Numbered from the stretch's first letter, positions 8,615 to 16,968 are shown. The stretch: DNA of 36,405 nt from an uncultured Eubacterium sp. (GCA_910589045.1 CAJUSH010000028.1:7676-44080), one strand, 5' to 3'. Program-made: numbers and translations. Notes: generated by a model from the sequence alone, not told the origin.

Positions 8615-9106
8615 TCAAACGAACGCGTCCAGGTAAGCATCCGCCTCCTCCCTTGACCGGAAAATAATCACATTTTTTTCGTTTTCGCAGCTTCTTAGCA
8701 GCCTGTAAATATCAGGCAGTTGTTTTTCAGGGAAATCTATAATCCACTGCTTAAATTCCTCGTCAAATTCAGTTTCCAGCCAGGGCAGATCCTCCCGCTT
8801 CGTTCCGATGCGGGAGCCCGCGCCCGCAAGACAGACCATCGGCAGGAGATCCAACAGAAAAACGGTATCGCAGGCTTTAAGACGCATCTCCAGGGTACGC
8901 TGATAATTTCCGTCAATGATCCACCGGTCCTTTTTCACCAGCTCCCGTACCTGTGCGTCAAATTCCTCCCTCGAAATATGCGTGCGGTCCGGCTTGTGCC
9001 ACATCAGATCCAGATAATAGAGGGGAAGCTTTGTGATATCCCTCAATTTTCGCGCAAAGGTACTTTTTCCCGCACCGGGGCTTCCGATAACGATAGCTTT
9101 TAACAT
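8615..9106 (-). CDS. Small P-loop kinase of the FlaR/adenylate-kinase-like type
   Basis: Translation should begin at 9106, where ATG follows AAGGAGATGTC; the longer frame to 9169 has no such signal. The resulting 163-residue protein starts MLKAIVIGSPGAGKSTFARK (Walker A). It has YYLDLMWHKPDRT, DRWIIDGNYQRTLEMRL and a C-terminal helical region typical of the proteins annotated as topology modulation protein FlaR. These are nucleotide- or small-molecule-kinase-like NTPases whose substrates are mostly unknown. No flagellar genes are beside it, so the FlaR name should not be taken as a function. Confidence 0.8.
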   Translation of the reverse strand: MLKAIVIGSPGAGKSTFARKLRDITKLPLYYLDLMWHKPDRTHISREEFDAQVRELVKKDRWIIDGNYQRTLEMRLKACDTVFLLDLLPMVCLAGAGSRIGTKREDLPWLETEFDEEFKQWIIDFPEKQLPDIYRLLRSCENEKNVIIFRSREEADAYLDAFV

Positions 9107-9173
9107 GACATCTCCTTCTGTGCAGCTACTTTTGCTTTTTGACGCGTCAAAAATTTGAAGAAATTTCAATCCC

Positions 9174-9205
9174 GTAAAAAAAGAGGACTGCCCACAGCCC
9201 TCTTT
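9174..9205 (-). terminator. Intrinsic terminator of the FliD-like gene
   Basis: On the minus strand AAAGAGG...CCTCTTT forms the stem, with extra CTG/CAG pairing around a short loop. A run of T residues follows. It lies 14 bases past the stop at 9219. Confidence 0.85.
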
Positions 9206-9218
9206 CCTGCTAATATGA

Positions 9219-9923
9219 TTACGCTTTAATATCGTAAATCCCCTTCAAATATTCATACTGACTGTAGCTGCCGCTGTTGCTGTAGGCAGTGCTGTAAATC
9301 TGCAGCGCATCAACGGTGGAAGCCGTCTTTTCCGCAATATCGGTCACCTGGCGCTCCAGCTCCTGTGCAAAATTTGCACCCGGCCCGAACATGTCCGCCA
9401 TCGCGTCAAGGTCTGCATCCGCCAAAACCTGCGCATCCAAAGCCAGCGTACCGTCCTCGCACTTTGAAATGCCGAACTCCTCCAGCTCCTCCTCATAATC
9501 CTCCATGAGCTGATTTAACTCAGACAGGAAATTTTTATTCGCCCTGCCGCCGGCATCCGCCAGACCTGAAACCATTGCGTTGTACGAATTTAAGAGACCA
9601 GCCACATCCATAACCGCCTGTGTCTGATACGCCTCCAGCTCTTCCGGGTCCTCAGTATCCGCCGCCTTCACAAACACACTCTTCTTCGCATCGTTTAACG
9701 TCCGAATCAGCACATCCGAGCGATCCGCCGCCGATAACGCCTCTACATAATGCTCCTTGTTCGCCGACTTATTTGCAAGCCGCGCCATCGCGGGATTGTT
9801 TGCGGTTATATTTGCGGACAGCAGACTCTCAATGGAATTGCTGTCTTTATTCTTTCCGCCGTTTGTGGTGAAATCGTAAAGCGAACTCACCAGGTCCGCA
9901 CTGTTCATTCCTGTTACCTTCAT
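9219..9923 (-). CDS. Orphan protein resembling the FliD (flagellar cap) C-terminal region
   Basis: The start at 9923 is preceded by AAGGAGG with 6-nt spacing; the longer frame to 10031 lacks a comparable site. The 234-residue product has no signal peptide or membrane segment. Residues 130-215 read VAGLLNSYNAMVSGL, then LEEFGISKCEDGTLALDAQ, then DMFGPGANFAQEL. This is the order found at the FliD C-terminus: coiled segment, LGI..DGTL.LD, F...Gf...L. Full FliD proteins are over 400 residues, and no flagellar genes lie nearby. It ends in YSQYEYLKGIYDIKA. The resemblance is by pattern only. It may be a filament-cap-derived or unrelated coiled-coil protein. It is a monocistron with its own terminator. 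Confidence 0.6.
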   Translation of the reverse strand: MKVTGMNSADLVSSLYDFTTNGGKNKDSNSIESLLSANITANNPAMARLANKSANKEHYVEALSAADRSDVLIRTLNDAKKSVFVKAADTEDPEELEAYQTQAVMDVAGLLNSYNAMVSGLADAGGRANKNFLSELNQLMEDYEEELEEFGISKCEDGTLALDAQVLADADLDAMADMFGPGANFAQELERQVTDIAEKTASTVDALQIYSTAYSNSGSYSQYEYLKGIYDIKA

Positions 9924-10071
9924 AAAAAGCCTCCTTGGTATAGCTGCTGCAATTTTAATACCTGCTTTTTGTATCGGTAACTTTTGGCGAAATATAATAG
10001 CGGGCAGCAAAATATTTGCAGCTTCCTTCATAACATAGCCGGAACACGGAAACGCCCCATTCCGGTTTTAA

Positions 10072-10145
10072 ACAGCACCGTCAGCGCTCCGGCCTTGGAC
10101 AATCCGTCAGCGCTCCGTTCCACCGCCCCCGGACAGCACCGTCAG
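10072..10145. repeat. Short direct repeats downstream of the L,D-transpeptidase gene
   Basis: ACAGCACCGTCAG occurs at 10072-10084 and again at 10133-10145, where it overlaps the stop codon region of the transpeptidase gene. CCGTCAGCGCTCCG occurs at 10078-10091 and 10104-10117. The pattern suggests local tandem duplication of a gene end. No terminator was recognised in this 110-bp gap. Confidence 0.7.
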
Positions 10146-11662
10146 TTCTTCTCCGGCTTCGGGTTCACCGCCGTCGGATCCTTTTTCCGCAGCTTCTTCC
10201 ATTCCTTCTCATCGATGTAGGAGTAAGCGTTGGAAATCTTCGCGTTCTCCGCCGTCAGATACACCTTGTCGCGATAGTAAGCAATCACCGGCGTATCAAC
10301 CTTGATCGTCTCATAGATAGTCTCCGCCACATCCCTTGGCATATTGATGCAGCCGTGGGAACCGGAGGTCAGGTAGATCTGCTCGCCGAACTTGCTGCGC
10401 CAGGAGGCATCATGGAGCCCCACGTTATAAGCAAAGGGCATAAAATAATCTACCGGTGAGGAATAGCCCTCCCCCACCAGGGTCGCGTTGCGCTGCTTAT
10501 ACACGATCTTGAAAACGCCGTCGGGCGACCCGTTGTTGCGGCTTAAATTGCCGGAAACAATATCCGTCTCCACCAAAAGCTCGCCCTTTTTGTAAAACCA
10601 CAGGTGCTGGCTCGTATAATCGATCTCCACATAGGTGGAGCCGATATCATAGGCACCGTGCTTTTTCGCGGTCTGTGAATAGACCGGCTCCCTGGAAATG
10701 CGCCCGCCCGTCTCCAAATCCTCGTAAATCTGTGCCTTCTCCTTCTCCTTATCGATCACCCAGCCATAATCGCCGCCGCCGATCTTTACCGTGTCCCCCT
10801 GTGACGTCCGAAACTCCCGGACATCGCCGTAGGTATTGTAGGTACTCGCCATCTGCTGCACAAAATGCGTCACCTTATCGTCGTCCACACGCACCTCGTA
10901 GTCCTCACTCACCGTGAGCCATGACTGGATCGTCTCGTTTGTCAGCTCATAAGGCTCCTGCTTTCCAAACGTATAGGTAATGCTCGTGCCGAAATAATTG
11001 TCGATCTTATCCATGCACGCATTGAGCTTCCCGTCGTCCGAGCGAATCTCAGGGTCTACATAATAATCGTAAAGCTCCAGCTTCGTATCCCCGTTCTCCA
11101 CCGCCTGCTTTACAAGCTTTAAAACCTTTTTGAATTTGATCGTCGTGCCCATAACCTCCGGCACGATCTGATAGCCGTCGTCAACCCACGCAATCTTTGC
11201 ATCCTCCGGCGCGATCATACGCTCCTTGTCCATAAAATCAAGGCCTGCCAGCACACCCTCAAGCAGCTCCTCATCATAGGTTGTCGAGAGATCGATCTCG
11301 TGGGTGTCCACGTTTTTTTGCTGGCCAAGCCAGTCGTACTCGTCCTGTGCCTCCAAAATCTGCTCGATCTCACCGTTCGGCACATAGGCATAGCCAATGG
11401 AGGGCCCTTCAATATTATATTTCTTCTCGTCCCTCGCATAGATCGTCAGCAGATAATCCGACACAAACCGCCCCACCTTCTCGGTTGCCTCCTCTGCGGT
11501 AAGCTCCGAGACGTCCACGCCGCTCATGACCGTTCCCGGGAAAAAGTGCGTCCTGTAATGGTTTGCCCGCAGGAAAAAAGCCGCCGCCAGCATGATTGCG
11601 GCTGCCAGCAAAATACCAGACACAATAAGCAATAGGTTATTTCTTTTCCGATTTGATGCCAT
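10142..11662 (-). CDS. L,D-transpeptidase (YkuD) with N-terminal membrane anchor
   Basis: The 506-residue protein begins with a basic stretch and one hydrophobic segment (about residues 9-30), placing the rest outside the membrane. The middle 350 residues match the peptidoglycan-binding (PG_binding_4) architecture that precedes YkuD domains in clostridia. The catalytic motif SGSHGCINM lies near residue 435, with nucleophile Cys438. VEIDYTSQHLWFYKKGELL opens the YkuD domain at about 340. These enzymes make 3-3 cross-links in peptidoglycan or anchor proteins to it. The C-terminal tail is short and basic. The start at 11662 follows AGGTGG, and a strong promoter lies upstream. Confidence 0.93.
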   Translation of the reverse strand: MASNRKRNNLLLIVSGILLAAAIMLAAAFFLRANHYRTHFFPGTVMSGVDVSELTAEEATEKVGRFVSDYLLTIYARDEKKYNIEGPSIGYAYVPNGEIEQILEAQDEYDWLGQQKNVDTHEIDLSTTYDEELLEGVLAGLDFMDKERMIAPEDAKIAWVDDGYQIVPEVMGTTIKFKKVLKLVKQAVENGDTKLELYDYYVDPEIRSDDGKLNACMDKIDNYFGTSITYTFGKQEPYELTNETIQSWLTVSEDYEVRVDDDKVTHFVQQMASTYNTYGDVREFRTSQGDTVKIGGGDYGWVIDKEKEKAQIYEDLETGGRISREPVYSQTAKKHGAYDIGSTYVEIDYTSQHLWFYKKGELLVETDIVSGNLSRNNGSPDGVFKIVYKQRNATLVGEGYSSPVDYFMPFAYNVGLHDASWRSKFGEQIYLTSGSHGCINMPRDVAETIYETIKVDTPVIAYYRDKVYLTAENAKISNAYSYIDEKEWKKLRKKDPTAVNPKPEKN

Positions 11663-11784
11663 CTCATACCACCTGAATTTCTAAATATTTTCAAACCGTC
11701 CAAAAACCGGAACAATCTGGAATAATTTCTCTGGTTTTAGTTTGCTTCCAAAATAAAAAAACATTCCTGAAACCAGTGTATTCG

Positions 11785-11813
11785 ATTATAACACACTCCC
11801 ACAGTTATGTGAA
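11785..11813 (-). promoter_or_regulatory. Sigma-A-type promoter for the L,D-transpeptidase gene
   Basis: Read on the minus strand: TTCACA (11808-11813), a 17-bp spacer, then a perfect TATAAT (11785-11790). It points at the ATG at 11662, leaving a leader of about 115 bases. Confidence 0.85.
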
Positions 11814-11845
11814 CCAGATTTTATCAAAAAAATCCGTACAATCAA

Positions 11846-11883
11846 AAAGGGAATGTCTATACTACGGCATTCGACATTCCCCT
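11846..11883 (-). terminator. Intrinsic terminator of the 53-residue gene
   Basis: On the minus strand GGGAATGTC pairs perfectly with GACATTCCC (9 bp, 15-base loop), followed by TTTTT. It lies 22 bases after the small gene's stop and ahead of the next promoter, isolating the two units. Confidence 0.9.
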
Positions 11884-11905
11884 GCGCATCCCTGTTTTTC
11901 CCTGC

Positions 11906-12067
11906 TCACAAAAACTCCAGAATCTCCTCAACCTCCGAGAGCGGAATCAGGACATCATCCGCAATCTGGCGGCTGTTAAGCCCGCTCTGCTTCAAACGGC
12001 TGACCTGCCTGATGATCAGACTGCTGTATTTCTGTATTAAATGGAACCTCGCCTCAACTGTAGGCAT
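11906..12067 (-). CDS. 53-residue protein with helix-turn-helix-like C-terminal half
   Basis: ATG at 12067 follows AAGGGGGT with 8-nt spacing, and TGA lies at 11906-11908. The product starts MPTVEARFHLIQKYSSLI. Residues 25-51 contain LKQSGLNSRQIADDVLIP then LSEVEEILEFL, which has the spacing of a helix-turn-helix (compare sigma region 4 and small phage-type regulators). It has no cysteines, signal peptide or membrane segment. The gene has its own consensus promoter (12118-12146) and terminator (11846-11883), so expression is likely even though it is too short for most gene finders. A DNA-binding role is inference from the helix pattern, and I do not recognise the family. Confidence 0.72.
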   Translation of the reverse strand: MPTVEARFHLIQKYSSLIIRQVSRLKQSGLNSRQIADDVLIPLSEVEEILEFL

Positions 12068-12117
12068 CTGCGGTGACCCCCTTCCGTACCGAATAACGTA
12101 TCCAAAATAAAAAGTAC

Positions 12118-12146
12118 ATTATATTTATACGCAGGGCTTGTTCCAA
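12118..12146 (-). promoter_or_regulatory. Sigma-A-type promoter for the 53-residue gene
   Basis: Minus strand: TTGGAA (12141-12146), 17-bp spacer, TATAAT (12118-12123). The ATG lies about 50 bases downstream of the -10, at 12067. Confidence 0.85.
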
Positions 12147-12175
12147 AAATTGGGGTCAAAAACAAAAAATTTACC

Positions 12176-12201
12176 GAAAAATCCGGCAAAAACCCCTGCC
12201 G
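12176..12201 (-). terminator. Probable terminator of the LacI-type regulator gene
   Basis: On the minus strand CGGCA and TGCCG (12184-12201) form a short stem around an 8-base loop, followed by GATTTTT. A second T-rich run continues downstream. The stem is short, so confidence is moderate. Confidence 0.5.
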
Positions 12202-12205
12202 CAGC

Positions 12206-13237
12206 TCAAAGCTTCCGCGTTGACTCCCCGATCTGGAGCTGTGCGCCGAAAATCCTCTGGTTTGACTGCACCGGTCGGTCCTCGATGAGGTCCAGAAGCA
12301 TCTTGATGGACGCCAGCGCCATCTCCTCCTTCGGCTGGCAGATCGTCGTCAGCGACGGATGGTAATATTTTGCCATGTCAATGCCGTCAAACCCCGCCAC
12401 GGAGTAATCCTCCGGTATGCGCCGTCCTGCCTCCAGCAGTGCTTTTGATGCGCCGATCGCCGTGGAATCCGAGATCGTGAAAAGCGCCGTAAAATCCTTT
12501 CCGGAATCCAGAAATTCCCGCATGACCGCATAACCGTTTTCCGCCGTAAACGCCTCAATATCGTCCTTCATATACAGAACAAGCTCCTCGTCCAGCGGGA
12601 TACCGTTCTCCTCCAGCGCCCGCACATAGCCGTTATAGCGGCTGCGCCCAATGCCCCGGTCCGTGTGGGAGGGGCAGATGATCGCAATTCTTTTATGTCC
12701 GAGCTTGCACAGATAATTCACAATCCGAAAGCTCTCCGCCTCATCGTCGATGGAAACATAATTGACCTGGGGCGTCAGCATGGATTTCAGCGGTGCCACC
12801 GTGCACAGCACATAGGGGATGGTCAGCTCCCCAAGCTCCTTCGGCTCCCGGTCGACGCGCCCGCCAAGGAAAATAATACCCTTTAAGCGCTTCTCCTTTG
12901 CAAGCTCAAGCGCCGCCGCAAGCTCATCCTCCTCCTGCTGCACGCGCTGCAGAAGAAACGTATAATCATGCTTTCCAAGCTCCTGCTCAAAAATCTTAAA
13001 CATCGCAAGGAAAAAAGGATTATCGATACCCTTGATCAAAATCCCGATGGTGTTCGACTCCGTGCGCTTTAAATTGCGGGCACTGTTGTTCGGGATATAA
13101 TGATTTTCCTCGATCACCTGCATGATCTTCTCTTTTGTCGCCGGATTGATATCGGGATGATTGTTAATCGCACGCGAAACCGTGCTCACACCTACCCCGC
13201 AGATGCGCGCCACATCTCTGATTGTCAGTTCTGCCAT
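12206..13237 (-). CDS. LacI/GalR-family regulator of the maltodextrin locus (MalR-like)
   Basis: I start the gene at 13237, where ATG follows GGAG and the protein begins MAELTIRDVARICGVGVSTVSRAINN, the LacI headpiece; the longer frame adds 44 implausible residues. The 343-residue protein has the hinge region NNSARNLKRTESNTIGIL (about 49-66). The periplasmic-binding-like sensor follows, including FTISDSTAIGASKALLEAG and VAGFDGIDMAKYYHPSLTT. It follows malQ and the malEFG genes on the same strand, so a maltodextrin or malto-oligosaccharide effector is the natural guess. Its likely operator is the palindrome upstream of malE. A half-site GGTAAC also occurs in its own leader (about 13280-13290), hinting at autoregulation. 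Confidence 0.9.
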   Translation of the reverse strand: MAELTIRDVARICGVGVSTVSRAINNHPDINPATKEKIMQVIEENHYIPNNSARNLKRTESNTIGILIKGIDNPFFLAMFKIFEQELGKHDYTFLLQRVQQEEDELAAALELAKEKRLKGIIFLGGRVDREPKELGELTIPYVLCTVAPLKSMLTPQVNYVSIDDEAESFRIVNYLCKLGHKRIAIICPSHTDRGIGRSRYNGYVRALEENGIPLDEELVLYMKDDIEAFTAENGYAVMREFLDSGKDFTALFTISDSTAIGASKALLEAGRRIPEDYSVAGFDGIDMAKYYHPSLTTICQPKEEMALASIKMLLDLIEDRPVQSNQRIFGAQLQIGESTRKL

Positions 13238-13355
13238 AATATACTCCGATAATATCGTCCGCAACGGGTCGATTTCTCTACCGTTACCGTTATTTTTAAA
13301 CCGCAGCACAGGTTCGTTGGAACTGCCCCATGCCAGAAAAAATATATCACAAAAA

Positions 13356-13387
13356 CAGAAAAAGGGCAACCTTTACCAGATGCCCTT
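13356..13387 (-). terminator. malQ: Terminator after malQ
   Basis: AAGGGCA pairs with TGCCCTT over 7 bp (13362-13368 with 13381-13387) around a 12-base loop. A T run follows on the minus strand. It separates malQ from the regulator gene. Confidence 0.8.
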
Positions 13388-13456
13388 CCCTCTTTTTGCG
13401 TGCAGCAGGTATTGCAGTTCACAGGCTCCCTGTAAACATAGCGTGCCTTTGTCCGC

Positions 13457-15034
13457 TCACAGCAGTGCTGCCGTATCCGTCTTCCGCACGTCTGCCGGCG
13501 CCAAACAACGCCCGTTCTTTTTTGTGCTTTTTTTTGCAGCTTTCGCCCGTCCGTAAATCACGCACATATCATAAATTTCCTTTGCCAGCTTTTTCGTCAT
13601 CTGCCCGGACGTCATGCGCCACTTCCAGTTCTTGCCCAGGGTGGAAGGCTCGTTCATGCGGGCCTCGCTGCCAAGACCAAGATAATCCTGCATCGGAATT
13701 ACACAGCGGTCCGCCACGGAGGACAGCGCCAGAGTGATCATGGAATGAACCAGTCGTTTTTCATCGGAGCCCTTCTCGTCCAGATAAGCCTCCACCATTT
13801 CCCGGTCCTCCCTGCTGATATGTCCCAGCCAGCCGAGCAGCGTCTCATTGTCGTGTGTTCCCGTATAGACCACGCAGTTTTTTTCATAAACATATGGAAT
13901 ATAATCGCTGGGTCCCGCATCATCCCGGGAGTCAAACGCAAACTCCAGCACCTTCATGTTCGGCCATCCGGTCTTTGCCACCAGCTTTCGCACGGAATCC
14001 GTGATAAAGCCCAGATCCTCCACGATGACATTCAGTCTGCCAAGCTTTTCCTCGATGGCCTCAAACAGCCCGTAGCCCGGTCCCTGCTCCCACTCGCCAA
14101 ACTCCGCGGTCTGATCACCTGCCGGAATCGCATAATACTCGTCAAAGCCCCGGAAGTGGTCGATGCGCAAAATATCGTACATTTTGTAGCAGGCTTCCAT
14201 CCGCTTGATCCACCAGTCATAGCCCGTCTTTTTATGATATTCCCAGTCATAGAGAGGATTGCCCCAGAGCTGGCCCGTCGCGGAAAAGCCGTCCGGCGGG
14301 CAGCCCGCCACCGCTATGGGCTGGCAGTCCTCATCAAACTGGAACAGCCTCGGGTTCGCCCAGGCATCGGAGCTGTCAAAGGCCACATAGATGGGCAGAT
14401 CCCCGATAATCTGAATATCTTTTGCATTTGCATAATTTTTCAGTTTTTCCCACTGCTCATAAAACTTATACTGCAAATATTTGTAAAAGCCGATCTCTTC
14501 CGAGAGCTTCTCACGATAGTGCTCCAAAGCGTCCGTTTTGCGGATGCGGATGTCCTCCTCCCACTCGCTCCAGCACTTGTCGTCATGGTCGGATTTGATC
14601 GCCATGTAGAGCGCATAATCATCCAGCCAGTGGCTGTTCTGAGCACAGAATTTCCGATAAGCCTCATCGGTATCCGGCTCCAGACGCCCGTATGCCAGAC
14701 GAAGAATCCGATAACGGCTCTTATACATTTTTCCGTAATCAATCGACGTTTTATCCCCACCGAAATCAGCAGCGTCACACTCCTCCTTCGTGAGCACCCC
14801 CTCCTCGATCAGCGTCTCTAAGCTGATAAAATAGGGATTGCCCGCAAAGGTGGAAAAGGACTGGTACGGCGAGTCGCCATAGCTGGTCTGTCCCAGCGGC
14901 AGGATCTGCCAGAGTTTCTGCCCTGCCAGCTCCAAAAAATCAACAAATTCATATGCCTCTTTTGAAAAACAGCCGATTCCGTATTTTCCTGGCAGTGCGC
15001 TCACCGGCAGTAAAATACCACTACTTCTCTTCAT
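13457..15034 (-). CDS. malQ: 4-alpha-glucanotransferase (amylomaltase, GH77)
   Basis: This 525-residue cytosolic enzyme transfers glucan segments between malto-oligosaccharides, releasing glucose. GH77 landmarks are present: SGILLPVSALPGKYGIG at the start, nucleophile Asp292 in RIDHFRGF, acid/base Glu339 in IVEDLG, and the third carboxylate Asp395 in GTHDNET. The normal C-terminal motif NEPSTLGKNWKWRM is followed by an extra basic tail of about 30 residues. The ATG at 15034 follows AAGGAG. It is downstream of malG, behind its own promoter candidate. With glgP (27738-29993) it supplies the classic maltodextrin breakdown pair. Confidence 0.96.
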   Translation of the reverse strand: MKRSSGILLPVSALPGKYGIGCFSKEAYEFVDFLELAGQKLWQILPLGQTSYGDSPYQSFSTFAGNPYFISLETLIEEGVLTKEECDAADFGGDKTSIDYGKMYKSRYRILRLAYGRLEPDTDEAYRKFCAQNSHWLDDYALYMAIKSDHDDKCWSEWEEDIRIRKTDALEHYREKLSEEIGFYKYLQYKFYEQWEKLKNYANAKDIQIIGDLPIYVAFDSSDAWANPRLFQFDEDCQPIAVAGCPPDGFSATGQLWGNPLYDWEYHKKTGYDWWIKRMEACYKMYDILRIDHFRGFDEYYAIPAGDQTAEFGEWEQGPGYGLFEAIEEKLGRLNVIVEDLGFITDSVRKLVAKTGWPNMKVLEFAFDSRDDAGPSDYIPYVYEKNCVVYTGTHDNETLLGWLGHISREDREMVEAYLDEKGSDEKRLVHSMITLALSSVADRCVIPMQDYLGLGSEARMNEPSTLGKNWKWRMTSGQMTKKLAKEIYDMCVIYGRAKAAKKSTKKNGRCLAPADVRKTDTAALL

Positions 15035-15081
15035 CTATTCAATCTCCTTTTCGCCCTTTAGCGCGCATTTTTCTCCAGATA

Positions 15082-15111
15082 AGCATACCACGATTTTCCT
15101 GCATTGTCCAA
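15082..15111 (-). promoter_or_regulatory. malQ: Candidate promoter for malQ
   Basis: Minus strand: TTGGAC (15106-15111), 18-bp spacer, TATGCT (15082-15087), about 50 bases before the malQ ATG. It would let malQ be expressed apart from malEFG. Confidence 0.55.
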
Positions 15112-15146
15112 CACTGCGAAAGGAAAACGGCAATTTGCGCATCCAA

Positions 15147-15174
15147 ACGGGTTACGTTTCACTCCGTGACCCGT
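15147..15174 (-). promoter_or_regulatory. 10-bp inverted repeat between malG and malQ
   Basis: ACGGGTTACG (15147-15156) and CGTGACCCGT (15165-15174) are inverted with one G-U-type mismatch around 8 bases. It could be the malG terminator or a stabilising 3' hairpin, although the T run is weak. It could also be an operator: its GAAACGTAACCCG resembles GAAACGTTACCGG upstream of malE. Confidence 0.55.
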
Positions 15175-15188
15175 AACTGCCAAACCGC

Positions 15189-16022
15189 TTACCCCTTCAC
15201 GGCGCCTGCCACAACGCCCTCGATAATATACTTCTGGCAGAGCATATAGAAAACGACGATCGGTATAATCGCGAGCACCAGCATTGCCATCATTGCACCC
15301 ATATCCACGGAGCCGTAGCCGCCCTTCAGATACTGGATGGCGATGGGAACGGTCTTGTACTTCGTAATATCAAGCACCAGATAAGGCAGCAGATAGTCGT
15401 TCCAGATCCACATAGTCTGCAGGATCGCAACGGAGATACAGGTCGGCTTTAACACGGGCAGAACCACCTGGAAGAAAATCTGCAGGGGGTTGCAGCCGTC
15501 GATCATCGCCGCCTCCTCGATCTCAATCGGAATCGACTTGACAAAGCCGCAGAACATGAATACCGCAAGCCCTGCCCCGAAGCCGAGGTAAACGATGACG
15601 ATACCCAGCGGATTTCCCAGCTTCATCATGTCCGCCAGCTTGGAGAGCGTAAACATAACCATCTGGAAGGGCACGATCATGGAAAAGACGCACAGGTAAT
15701 ACAGCGCGCTTGTGGCTGTGCTCTTCACCCGCGTGATGTACCATGCACACATGGAGGTGCACAGAATGATAACCGCCACCGACGCAACCGTAATCCAGAG
15801 GGAATAGCCGAAGGACTGGAAGAAATCAATTTTTTTGATACCGCTCACATAGTTCTGAAGCTTTACAAACGCTCTATCCGTAGGAATCGAAAACGGCATT
15901 TTACTGATATACGTTTTTTTCTTGAAGGAGTTGATCAGCACCACAAAAATCGGCATGACCCACACAATGCTCAGGATAGAGAAAAACACGGTTCCAAATG
16001 TAAATTTATTCTGCTTTTCCAT
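15189..16022 (-). CDS. Maltodextrin-type ABC transporter permease (MalG-like)
   Basis: 277 residues with about six membrane segments. The cytoplasmic EAA loop that contacts the ATPase reads EEAAMIDGCNPLQIFFQVVLP, the MalG form (about residues 170-190). The C-terminus YIIEGVVAGAVKG is typical of MalG/UgpE permeases. The start overlaps the malF stop by one base (TAATG), indicating translational coupling. The partner ATPase is not encoded in this locus. Confidence 0.92.
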   Translation of the reverse strand: MEKQNKFTFGTVFFSILSIVWVMPIFVVLINSFKKKTYISKMPFSIPTDRAFVKLQNYVSGIKKIDFFQSFGYSLWITVASVAVIILCTSMCAWYITRVKSTATSALYYLCVFSMIVPFQMVMFTLSKLADMMKLGNPLGIVIVYLGFGAGLAVFMFCGFVKSIPIEIEEAAMIDGCNPLQIFFQVVLPVLKPTCISVAILQTMWIWNDYLLPYLVLDITKYKTVPIAIQYLKGGYGSVDMGAMMAMLVLAIIPIVVFYMLCQKYIIEGVVAGAVKG

Positions 16023-16861
16023 TACTGCTGTACCTCCTTACTTCTCGTAGCACGGAGCTGGATCAGGGCAATTGCCGCAACTAAAATGAAGAAGATAACT
16101 GCCTTTGCCTGCCCGACACCCTCCCAGCCGGTCCTTCCGTAGAACGTATCAAATATGTTGAGCGCCAGCATCTGCGACTTGTCAGACGGTGCGCCTGCGG
16201 TCAGCGCCATATTCTGATCAAACAGCTTAAAGCCGTTGGTCAGCGTTAAGAAGCTGCAGATCGTGATGGAAGGCATCAGCATCGGGATCGTCACGTTCGT
16301 CAAAATCTGCCATTTGCTCGCGCCGTCAATCTTTGCGGCCTCGACCAGCTCGCCGGGGATATTCTGGATACCTGCGATGTAAATGATCATCATATATCCG
16401 ATCTGCTGCCAGTTCATAAGAATGACCAGACCCCAGAAGCCATAGGTCGCGCTGTAGGTCAGCGTGCGGTCAAAATGAAGCAGTAAGCCGTTTAAGATCA
16501 GCTGCCAGATATAACCGAGCACGATACCTCCGATGAGGTTCGGCATAAAGAAAACGGTACGGAACACATTGGTTCCCTTCATTGCCTTAGTCAGAAGCAT
16601 CGCGATCGTAAACGCAAACAGATTGATCGTGATCACGGATACAACGGTGAAAAGTGCGGTATACCAAAGCGCATGTACAAAGGTCGGGTCCTGAAATACC
16701 TTTAAGTAATTGCCGAATCCTACCAGCTTCGCATCCGTAACAGTCGTAAACTTACAGAACGAAAGGTAAATTCCCATAATAAACGGTACAATGAAGCCGA
16801 TCATGAACGCCGCAAAGGTGGGAAGCACAAAAATCGGCGAATATTTTTTCATTGATTTCAT
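16022..16861 (-). CDS. Maltodextrin-type ABC transporter permease (MalF-like)
   Basis: 279 residues with an N-terminal membrane segment (about residues 9-31) and about five more. It carries the EAA loop VEAAKIDGASKWQILTNVTIP, diagnostic for the first permease of carbohydrate-uptake-1 transporters. It lacks the large periplasmic loop of the E. coli MalF, as Gram-positive members do. It lies between malE and malG and shares a stop/start overlap with malG. Confidence 0.92.
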   Translation of the reverse strand: MKSMKKYSPIFVLPTFAAFMIGFIVPFIMGIYLSFCKFTTVTDAKLVGFGNYLKVFQDPTFVHALWYTALFTVVSVITINLFAFTIAMLLTKAMKGTNVFRTVFFMPNLIGGIVLGYIWQLILNGLLLHFDRTLTYSATYGFWGLVILMNWQQIGYMMIIYIAGIQNIPGELVEAAKIDGASKWQILTNVTIPMLMPSITICSFLTLTNGFKLFDQNMALTAGAPSDKSQMLALNIFDTFYGRTGWEGVGQAKAVIFFILVAAIALIQLRATRSKEVQQ

Positions 16862-16887
16862 AGTCTGTTCACTCCCTTTAGAAGAAA

Positions 16888-16914
16888 CGGGCGGTCCGTC
16901 CAGAGAACCGCCCG
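16888..16914 (-). terminator. Hairpin between malE and malF (partial terminator or processing site)
   Basis: CGGGCGGT (16888-16895) pairs perfectly with ACCGCCCG (16907-16914) around 11 bases, then TTTC on the minus strand. Such hairpins after binding-protein genes usually let most transcripts stop or stabilise the binding-protein mRNA, giving an excess over permease. Confidence 0.7.
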
Positions 16915-16968
16915 CTATATCACTGAGTAAGTTATACGCACGGCCGATGAAATCCGCCGCCCGATATA

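Noticed and set aside
9960..9985. Sigma-28-like CCGATA element before the FliD-like gene
   Set aside because: Only the -10 core resembles the flagellar promoter and the -35 half is poor, so it is not enough to support flagellar control.
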